Shown: piece by piece, positions 1 to 5,152 of the stretch
How the letters are laid out: each line of letters begins with the position of its first letter
How positions within the stretch are numbered: the first letter of the stretch is position 1
NCBI GenBank assembly: GCA_021783935.1
Contig: JAJXTK010000225.1
Coordinates: 1 to 9,128, forward strand
Direction: 5' to 3'
Origin: Myxococcales bacterium
GTDB taxonomy: Bacteria > Myxococcota_A > Polyangia > Polyangiales > JADJMO01
Length of the DNA: 9,128 nucleotides
Made by a program: the position numbers and the translations under genes
Notes under the pieces: generated by a model
What the model was told of the DNA's origin: nothing
Databases searched by the model: none
What the model saw: only the letters and a program-made list of their open reading frames with translations

Positions 1-1116
1 GTAGCCCTCGCGATCGAGCTCGAAGAAGTAGCCCGGGTGCACGATCACGCCGGCGTCGATCAGGCGGTCGACCCACTCGTCCTCCGAGCGCGTGCGCGGC
101 ACCTCCAGGATCGCGTACCAGCCGCCGTCGCACGGCAGCCGGCGCAGCATCCCGGCCCCGTGCGCGGCGAGGGCGCGATCGAGCGTGGTCAGGTTCGCGC
201 GCACGCGCTCGAGGATCGCGCGTTGCACTTCGGCCCGCCGCGCGAGCAGCGCCGGCAGGGCGAGCTGCACCGGGGTCGCGACCGAGAGGTAGGTGTCGGC
301 GATCACCTCGAGGCGTGCGATCGCCTCGTCCGCCAGCGCCGCAGGCCCGGAGACCACGGTCCATCCGAGCTTCAGCTGCGGCAGGGCGACGACCTTCGAG
401 AGGCCGCTCAAGACGAACGTCAGCGCCGCCTCGCGTCCGACGAAGCTCGGCAGCCGGTCGGGCGCGAGCGCGCCGTGCGCGTAGTCGCCGAAGACCTCGT
501 CCACGATCAGCGCGAGGCCGCGTGACGCGGCGAGCGCCTCGAGCGCGACGGCGTCCGATCGACGCACGAACGACCCGGTCGGGTTGTTCGGGTGCACGAG
601 CAAAATCGCGCGCGTGCGCTCGTCGACGGCGCGCGCGACGGCGTCGAGATCGAGGCGGAAGCCCTCCTCGCGCACGAGCGGATAGGGGGTCAGCTCCACC
701 TCCTCGAGCCCTGCGAGCCAATCGAAGAGCGGGTAGCTCGGTCGCGGCACGAGCACCCGATCGCCTCGATCGCAGAGCAGCTTGAAGAGCCACCCGTAGG
801 CCTCGCTGGTGCTCGCCGACAGCACGATGCGCGCCGGGTCGACGCTCCGCCCGCGCGCGCCGTAGTAGTCGCGCGCGACCGCCTCGCGCGCGTGGGGGAG
901 GCCGAGCGGATCGGGCGAGTAGGCCGCGCCGCGCGGGTCGCCGAGCTCGGCCACCAGCGCCCGGGCGAGCTCGTCGGGCACCACGTCCGCCCGCGTCGGA
1001 TTCGACTCGGTCAGATCGACGAGCCGGACGCCGCGCGCGCGCGCCTCGGCGAGGTGCCTGGTCAGCGCGTTGGGGGTGCGATCCCAGGAGGTCCGCTGGG
1101 AGAACGGTCTGCGCAT
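1..1116 (-). CDS. PLP-dependent aminotransferase, class I/II (C-terminus cut off by window start)
   Basis: The minus strand is open from an ATG at 1116 to the window edge, giving 372 residues, so only the last few tens of residues should be missing. It is a fold-type I aminotransferase that would move an amino group between an amino acid and a 2-oxoacid via pyridoxal phosphate in the cytoplasm. Visible motifs are ESNPTR near 37-42, the cofactor motif HPNNPTG at 175-181 (Asn178), LIVDEVF with Asp206 that binds the pyridine nitrogen, and SGLSK with the Schiff-base Lys241. The DxxY tyrosine of classical enzymes is Phe209 here, and the usual Arg after the lysine is replaced by Lys249 in LPQLKLGW. 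The carboxylate-binding Arg near the C-terminus would lie outside the window. Substrate cannot be read from sequence; aspartate, alanine and aromatic amino acids are all possible. There is no strong Shine-Dalgarno before the ATG. It is transcribed away from the PilZ gene. Confidence 0.93.
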   Translation of the reverse strand, partial: MRRPFSQRTSWDRTPNALTRHLAEARARGVRLVDLTESNPTRADVVPDELARALVAELGDPRGAAYSPDPLGLPHAREAVARDYYGARGRSVDPARIVLSASTSEAYGWLFKLLCDRGDRVLVPRPSYPLFDWLAGLEEVELTPYPLVREEGFRLDLDAVARAVDERTRAILLVHPNNPTGSFVRRSDAVALEALAASRGLALIVDEVFGDYAHGALAPDRLPSFVGREAALTFVLSGLSKVVALPQLKLGWTVVSGPAALADEAIARLEVIADTYLSVATPVQLALPALLARRAEVQRAILERVRANLTTLDRALAAHGAGMLRRLPCDGGWYAILEVPRTRSEDEWVDRLIDAGVIVHPGYFFELDREGY

Positions 1117-1190
1117 GCGGGCTCGTACCCCGCCCGGCCGCGCGTCGCACCCCGTCGCGCCCGACTGGCGCTCGCTACACTTTGACCGTA

Positions 1191-1207
1191 TTATTAAAAA
1201 ATAATAA
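1191..1207. repeat. AT-rich inverted repeat (TTATTA-AAAAA-TAATAA) in the divergent intergenic region
   Basis: A perfect 6-bp inverted repeat with a 5-nt A spacer forms a 17-bp block made only of A and T, in a region otherwise strongly GC-rich. It lies about 75 bp upstream of the aminotransferase ATG and about 90 bp upstream of the PilZ promoter. TTGACC at 1182-1187 sits just to its left, but no well-spaced -10 hexamer follows. It could be an UP-element-like or DNA-melting promoter element for the aminotransferase, or a binding site for an AT-preferring nucleoid protein. The role is inferred. Confidence 0.5.
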
Positions 1208-1212
1208 GCGCG

Positions 1213-1230
1213 GCATTCTCACCGGAATGC
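1213..1230. repeat. Inverted repeat GCATTC-N6-GAATGC, hairpin or operator candidate
   Basis: The two 6-bp arms at 1213-1218 and 1225-1230 are exact reverse complements. An additional T-G pair could extend the stem to 7 bp around a CACC loop. The element starts 6 bp after the AT-rich block and lies about 50 bp upstream of the PilZ -10 element. Its position in a divergent promoter region suits a dimeric regulator site, but no known family consensus is recognised. A terminator role is unlikely because no gene ends here. Confidence 0.4.
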
Positions 1231-1279
1231 GCTGACGGCCTCGCGGAGCCGCTGCATGCTGCGCCCTCGGGCCGCTCGT

Positions 1280-1288
1280 TGATATAAT
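1280..1288 (+). promoter_or_regulatory. Extended -10 promoter (TGaTATAAT) for the PilZ gene
   Basis: The hexamer TATAAT at 1283-1288 matches the sigma-70 -10 consensus perfectly and is preceded by TG at the extended -10 position (1280-1281). No good -35 is found 16-18 bp upstream, which is typical of extended -10 promoters. Transcription would start near 1295, giving a leader of about 72 nt before the TTG start of the PilZ gene. The match stands out in DNA of this GC content. Confidence 0.65.
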
Positions 1289-1353
1289 TCGAACGTTTGC
1301 TTTATGCCCCTCGCGGTACCGATCGCCTCGGGGAATCGTCGACCGGTGGCAGT

Positions 1354-1360
1354 AAAGGAG
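1354..1360 (+). promoter_or_regulatory. Ribosome binding site AAAGGAG that fixes a TTG start for the PilZ gene
   Basis: AAAGGAG lies 6 nt before an in-frame TTG at 1367, which is ideal spacing. The farther upstream ATG at 1304 has no Shine-Dalgarno and would lie only about 9 nt after the predicted transcription start. The ATG at 1379 is 18 nt away from this site, which is too far. Confidence 0.75.
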
Positions 1361-1366
1361 CCGTCA

Positions 1367-1756
1367 TTGTCCGACCGAATGAGCTCGCCTGACTCGGCGC
1401 CCGCGTCGCAGCGCCGCAGCTACCCGCGCGTCGACGCGGAGCTCGAGATCGACTTCGCGAGCGAACACACCTTTTTCAGCGGGTTCAGCGAGAACCTCTC
1501 CGACGGCGGCCTGTTCGTCGCGACGTACAACAAGCGGAAGATCGGCGAGCGCCTCCACGTCCGCTTCACGCTCCCCGGCCTCGAGCACCCGATCTCCGCG
1601 ACCGTCGAGGTGCGTTGGCTTCGCGACTACGAACCCCACGAGGCGAGCTCTGCCCCCGGCTTCGGCGCGTCGTTCGTCGACCTCGACGAGGACGATCGCG
1701 AGGCCATCCACCGCTTTTTGAAGAAGCGCGCGCCGATCTTCTTCGACGCGGAGTGA
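1367..1756 (+). CDS. Small PilZ-domain protein (predicted c-di-GMP receptor)
   Basis: Starting at TTG 1367 this encodes 129 residues that are almost entirely one PilZ domain. Both c-di-GMP binding motifs are intact: RxxxR (Arg17-SYP-Arg21, within RRSYPRVD) and (D/N)xSxxG (Asn43, Ser45, Gly48, in NLSDGG). The strand pattern after them (LHVRFTLPG, ATVEVRWLRD, GFGASFVDL) and the C-terminal helix DREAIHRFLKK fit the PilZ barrel. It resembles the short PilZ paralogues that are numerous in myxobacteria (the TIGR02266-type group), which act as adaptors for motility, exopolysaccharide or development. No partner domain is fused and no signal peptide or membrane segment is seen, so it should be cytosolic. 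The start was chosen from the AAAGGAG at 1354-1360; an ATG at 1304 would add 21 residues with no domain content. It converges on the tRNA-His gene. The specific output is unknown. Confidence 0.9.
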   Translation: MSDRMSSPDSAPASQRRSYPRVDAELEIDFASEHTFFSGFSENLSDGGLFVATYNKRKIGERLHVRFTLPGLEHPISATVEVRWLRDYEPHEASSAPGFGASFVDLDEDDREAIHRFLKKRAPIFFDAE

Positions 1757-1773
1757 GCCGCTCGCGAGCGCTC
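1755..1773. terminator. Possible bidirectional hairpin between the PilZ gene and tRNA-His
   Basis: GAGC-c-GCT, a CGCG loop, then AGC-GCTC form a 7-bp stem with one bulged C. It overlaps the PilZ stop codon and lies 7 bp from the tRNA 3' end. It would serve both convergent units. No T-run follows on either strand, so intrinsic termination is uncertain. The core CGCTCGCGAGCG is a perfect 12-bp palindrome. Confidence 0.3.
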
Positions 1774-1780
1774 CGTACCG

Positions 1781-1857
1781 TGGGGTGACCGACGGGGCTC
1801 GAACCCGTGACAACCGGAACCACAATCCGGTGATCTACCAACTGATCTACGGCCACC
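1781..1857 (-). tRNA. tRNA-His (anticodon GTG)
   Basis: Read on the minus strand this folds as a full cloverleaf. The acceptor stem pairs GTGGCCG with CGGTCAC (one G-U). The anticodon stem is CCGGA/TCCGG around the loop TTGTGGT, placing anticodon GTG at 1823-1821. The T arm reads ACGGG-TTCGAGC-CCCGT. The histidine identity element is present as an extra G(-1) at 1857 facing C73 at 1784, and the 3' CCA is encoded (TGG on the plus strand at 1781-1783). It decodes CAC and CAU codons. It appears to be a single-gene transcript with its own promoter. Confidence 0.97.
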
Positions 1858-1896
1858 GTGCCGACCGACCCGTGCGGGACGGTTGACGAAGGGCGA

Positions 1897-1925
1897 ATGC
1901 TAGTCGGCCTCGGGGGCTCGAGCAA
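1897..1925 (-). promoter_or_regulatory. Sigma-70-type promoter for tRNA-His
   Basis: On the minus strand TTGCTC (1925-1920) is followed after exactly 17 bp by TAGCAT (1902-1897). Transcription would begin near 1890, leaving about 32 nt to be trimmed from the tRNA 5' end. The stretch just after the -10 is G/C-rich, as in stable-RNA promoters under growth-rate or stringent control. That regulation is inferred from the family of promoters. Confidence 0.55.
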
Positions 1926-1995
1926 GCGTCGAGGCGGGCACGCGGCACGAACCTTCGCCCACGCACGCGCCCACCGCCGACCCTCGCCAGGGCGC

Positions 1996-2679
1996 CTACT
2001 GTAGCGTCGAGGCGGCGCCCGCCGGCGGGACGCCGAACGTCGCGAGGAACTGCAGGACGTAGCGCTGGTGCGCGTGCGTGAGCGCGTCCCAGTTCGGCGT
2101 CGCGACCCCCTTCTCGAGGCAGCTCAGCACCTTGTGCCGTTGGGTCGCCGGCAGCGTCGTGCCGTCCTTGCCCGCCGTGAGGTGGAGCTTCTTGCGCTTG
2201 AAGCTCACGTCGATGATCACGTTGATCGCGGCGTTCTGCTTGAGCGCGGGGAGGCAGCTCGCCGCGCGATCGGCGATCGCCTTGGTCACGCTCTCCTCGA
2301 TCGGCCCGAGGTGGTCGCACTTGTCGGGGGTGGTCTTGGTCGGCCCCGGATCTTGGCACTTGAGGTAGCGCGGCTCGCCGAAGGTCACGAGGCGCCCGCC
2401 GGCGTCGACCGAGACCTGCGCGCCGGCGTCGCCGAAGACCACCGTCGGCACCCCCGCGTCCTCGGAGGCCGACGCCGAGGCGGCCGCCTGCTCGACCTCG
2501 CGCGCTTTGCGCTTGCCGCGCCCCCAGATGAAGATCGGCACGGCGACGAGGGCGAGCCCGATCAGCAGCGCGAGCGCCGTCTGCAGTCGCACGTCGCGCT
2601 GCACGCGCCCGCCCAGGCTCGCCGATCGGCTCGACGGCAGGCCACCGTCGCGCGGCGAGAACGGGCCGATCGGGTTCAT
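1996..2679 (-). CDS. Single-pass membrane protein with a four-cysteine C-terminal domain (AgmX/PglI-like tail, tentative)
   Basis: From ATG 2679 this gives 227 residues. Residues 1-32 are a polar Ser/Arg/Gly-rich N-terminus, and about 33-53 form one hydrophobic helix (from TALALLIG to PIFIW). A flexible Ala/Ser/Asp-Ala-Gly linker follows to about 95. The rest is a globular domain with Cys108, Cys121, Cys142 and Cys187. The pattern of a Cys after an amphipathic helix (AIADRAASCL), beta strands (INVIIDVSF), a DGTTLP turn and a second Cys (VLSCLEKGV) recalls the C-terminal domain of myxobacterial AgmX/PglI-type gliding and TonB-like proteins. I assign this by pattern only. The reading frame opens as far as 2763, but that longer form would overlap the divergent helicase and adds no domain, so Met at 2679 (preceded by GGGG) is preferred. 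Function unknown. Most likely an envelope protein with its tail in the periplasm, although the charges flanking the helix leave topology open. Confidence 0.75.
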   Translation of the reverse strand: MNPIGPFSPRDGGLPSSRSASLGGRVQRDVRLQTALALLIGLALVAVPIFIWGRGKRKAREVEQAAASASASEDAGVPTVVFGDAGAQVSVDAGGRLVTFGEPRYLKCQDPGPTKTTPDKCDHLGPIEESVTKAIADRAASCLPALKQNAAINVIIDVSFKRKKLHLTAGKDGTTLPATQRHKVLSCLEKGVATPNWDALTHAHQRYVLQFLATFGVPPAGAASTLQ

Positions 2680-2729
2680 GCGCCCCGCGGGGAGTAGCAC
2701 CCGGAGCGCGTCTACTTCAAGGACAGACG

Positions 2730-2742
2730 CCGGCCTGGCCGG
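2730..2742. repeat. 13-bp palindrome CCGGCC-T-GGCCGG in the divergent promoter region
   Basis: Perfect 6-bp arms surround a central T at 2736. The element lies 5 bp before the TTG start of the helicase (or inside its leader if GTG 2784 is the start) and about 50 bp upstream of the membrane-protein gene. It could be an operator shared by both genes or a small leader hairpin. Short GC palindromes also arise by chance in such DNA. Confidence 0.3.
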
Positions 2743-2747
2743 AACCC

Positions 2748-5150
2748 TTGGACCGCCGACCACTGCGCGCTAGTCCAGGTGTCGTGTCGAACGCAGATGC
2801 CGTCGCCGACGACCTCAACGAGCCGCAGCTCGAGGCGGTGACCCACGTCGACGGGCCGCTGCTCGTCTTCGCGGGCGCGGGCAGCGGCAAGACGCGCGTC
2901 ATCACCTACCGCATCGCGAACCTCGTCGCGACGCACAGCGTGCCCCCCTATCGAATCCTGGCCGTCACCTTCACCAACAAGGCGGCGGGGGAGATGCGCG
3001 AACGACTCGAGCGGCTGCTCGGCCCCGAGCTCGCCCGCGATCTGTGGGTCGGCACCTTCCACGCGACCTGCGCGCGTCTGCTGCGCAAGCACCACCAGGC
3101 CGCTGGGCTCTCGCCACGGTTCGTGATCTACGACGACGCCGATCAGCGCTCGCTCATGGATCGCATCGTCAAGGAGCGCGACGTCGACACCGACGAGCTG
3201 CCCGCGCGCACCGTCCTCGCGCGCATCCACGCGCTCAAGCAGGAGGCGATCGCGCCCGACGAGGTGCCGCGCAACAGCCGGCGCGACGACCTCGTCGTCT
3301 CGCTCTACGAGGAGTACGACAAGAGGCTGCGCGCCGCCGACGCGTGCGATTTCGACGACCTGCTCCTGCACGTGCTGCGGCTCGTCGAGCGCCCGGACCC
3401 TCCGCCGCACGAGCGCGCCGACGATCGGACGCTCGCCGGCGTGTCGATCCGTGCCCTGTTCCGCTACGTGCTCGTCGACGAGTTCCAGGACACCAACGCC
3501 GTGCAGTACCGCCTGGTGCGCGCGCTCGTTCGGGCGCACGGCAACCTCGCCGTCGTCGGCGACGACGACCAGAGCATCTACCGGTGGCGCGGGGCCGACG
3601 TGCGCAACATCCGCGGCTTCGCCAAGGACTTCCCGGGCGCGCGCGTCGTGAAGCTCGAGCAGAACTACCGCTCGACGGCGCGCATCGTCCGTGCGGCGCT
3701 CGCCGTCATCGGCAAGAGCCGCGAGCGCATCGCGAAGGAGCTCTGGACCGCGAACGACGAGGGCGAGCTCGTCGAGGTCCGCAGCGCCGTCGACGAGCGC
3801 GACGAGGCGCAGCAGGTCGCGGCTTACGTCGACGCGCGGCAGGCCGAAGGGGTCGCGCGGCGCGATCTCGCGGTGCTCTACCGCACCAACGCGCAGTCGC
3901 GCGTGCTCGAGGAGGCGCTGCGCGCCCGGCGAATCCCCTACCGCATCGTCGGTGGCCTGCGCTTCTTCGATCGGGCGGAGGTCAAGCATCTGCTCGCGTA
4001 CCTGCGGCTGTCGGCGAACCCGCGGAGCGACGTCGACCTCGTGCGCATCGTGAACGTGCCGGCGCGCGGCATCGGCGCGACCACGGTCGATCGCGTGCAG
4101 CAGGCGGCGCGCAACCACGGGCTCGCGTCGCTCGAGGCCATGCGCGAGATCGCGCGCGGCAAGATCGAGGCGGGCGTCGCGGCGGCGGCGCGCAAGAGGC
4201 TGCTCGCGTTCGTCGCGATCGTCGATGAGCTGGTGAGCGCCGAGGCGGCAGGGCACCCGCCGAGCGAGCTCGCCGAGCTCGCGCTCGAGCGCAGCGGCTA
4301 CGCCGACCACCTGCGCGAAGACGGCAGCGACGAGGCGCAGACGCGCGCGCAGAACCTCGGCGAGCTGGTGGGCTCGATCCGCGAGTACGAGCAGGCGGCC
4401 GAGGCGGCCGGCGAGCGCCCCTCGATCACGGGCTTCCTCGAGCGCACCGCGCTGATCAGCACCGTCGACGAGCCGCGCGGGCAGGATCCGCTGGCGCGCG
4501 GCGGCGCGTGGGGCGACGACGTGCTCACGCTCATGAGCGTGCACGCGGCCAAGGGGCTCGAGTTCCGCGAGGTGCTCATCACCGGGCTCGAGGAGGAGCT
4601 CTTCCCGTTCGTGCGGGCGCGCGACGAGGACGACGCGCTCTTCGGCCCGAGCGGCCTCACGCGCAGCGAGGAGTCGCTCGAAGAGGAGCGGCGCCTCGCC
4701 TACGTGGCGATCACGCGCGCGCGCCAGCGCTTGCTGCTCCTGCACGCGGGGCACCGCACGCTGTTCGGGCAGCTGCGCTTCGGCAGGCCCAGCCGCTTTC
4801 TGCTCGATCTGCCGCGCGCCGACGTGAAGCTCTCGCTGCCGGGCACGGCCGACGTCGGCCCGCGGTCGTTCTCGAGCCGGCCGGAGCGCGACCTCGACCG
4901 AGGGCCGCGCCTGGCGTGGCCCGACGCGCCCCCGCGCGAGCAGCCGAAGGCCGCGCGAGAGCCCGGTGAGCGCTACGTCGAGCGCGACGAGGGCGCGGAT
5001 CTTCGTCGCGGCGATCGCGTGCGCCACAAGCGCTTCGGCGTCGGGCGCGTGATCGACGTCGAGGAGGGGGCGGAGCCGAAGATCGTCGCCGAGTTCAGCG
5101 GCTTCGGAGAGATGACGATCCTGCGGCGGTTCCTCGAGCCTTTGCCCTGA
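2748..5150 (+). CDS. uvrD: UvrD/PcrA-type superfamily 1A DNA helicase
   Basis: An 800-residue ATP-dependent 3'-5' DNA helicase acting in excision or mismatch repair, removal of recombinase filaments and transcription-coupled repair. All SF1A motifs are present: Q-motif LNEPQLEAV (23-31), Walker A AGAGSGKT (42-49), Ia TFTNKAAGEM, Ib VGTFHATCARLLR, Walker B VLVDEFQDTN (241-250), III VVGDDDQSIYRWRGAD (269-284), IV LEQNYRST (303-310), IVa YRTNAQSRVLEEALR, V LMSVHAAKGLEF (about 595-606) and VI YVAITRARQR (652-661). A charged linker (about 700-750) leads to a C-terminal Tudor-like domain at 755-800 (GDRVRHKRFG, IVAEF), which in PcrA contacts RNA polymerase. The length is slightly above the family norm because of the N-terminal extension and linker. 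The start is uncertain: TTG 2748 has no clear Shine-Dalgarno, and GTG 2784, preceded by CCAGGT, would remove 12 residues ahead of the Q-motif without loss of domain. No LexA-type box was seen upstream. Confidence 0.97.
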   Translation: MDRRPLRASPGVVSNADAVADDLNEPQLEAVTHVDGPLLVFAGAGSGKTRVITYRIANLVATHSVPPYRILAVTFTNKAAGEMRERLERLLGPELARDLWVGTFHATCARLLRKHHQAAGLSPRFVIYDDADQRSLMDRIVKERDVDTDELPARTVLARIHALKQEAIAPDEVPRNSRRDDLVVSLYEEYDKRLRAADACDFDDLLLHVLRLVERPDPPPHERADDRTLAGVSIRALFRYVLVDEFQDTNAVQYRLVRALVRAHGNLAVVGDDDQSIYRWRGADVRNIRGFAKDFPGARVVKLEQNYRSTARIVRAALAVIGKSRERIAKELWTANDEGELVEVRSAVDERDEAQQVAAYVDARQAEGVARRDLAVLYRTNAQSRVLEEALRARRIPYRIVGGLRFFDRAEVKHLLAYLRLSANPRSDVDLVRIVNVPARGIGATTVDRVQQAARNHGLASLEAMREIARGKIEAGVAAAARKRLLAFVAIVDELVSAEAAGHPPSELAELALERSGYADHLREDGSDEAQTRAQNLGELVGSIREYEQAAEAAGERPSITGFLERTALISTVDEPRGQDPLARGGAWGDDVLTLMSVHAAKGLEFREVLITGLEEELFPFVRARDEDDALFGPSGLTRSEESLEEERRLAYVAITRARQRLLLLHAGHRTLFGQLRFGRPSRFLLDLPRADVKLSLPGTADVGPRSFSSRPERDLDRGPRLAWPDAPPREQPKAAREPGERYVERDEGADLRRGDRVRHKRFGVGRVIDVEEGAEPKIVAEFSGFGEMTILRRFLEPLP

Positions 5151-5152
5151 GG

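Noticed and set aside
37..1185. Several plus-strand open frames opposite the aminotransferase
   Set aside because: They are shadows of the minus-strand aminotransferase, whose frame carries the cofactor motifs and runs off the window edge.
1295..1366. Riboswitch in the PilZ leader
   Set aside because: The leader is only about 72 nt, and no conserved aptamer core such as a c-di-GMP riboswitch is recognisable; the only local structure is short GC pairing.
1781..1925. tRNA-His as an integration (att) site of a mobile element
   Set aside because: No integrase, no repeated tRNA 3' fragment and no foreign-looking genes are seen nearby.
2680..2763. Longer N-terminus for the 227-residue membrane protein starting at 2763
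   Set aside because: It would overlap the 5' end of the divergent helicase and adds only a Pro/Arg-rich segment with no domain; Met at 2679 is a natural start.
2680..2790. LexA-type SOS box upstream of the helicase
   Set aside because: I found no palindrome resembling the known LexA consensus forms in this gap; the only palindrome is the CCGGCC-T-GGCCGG element.
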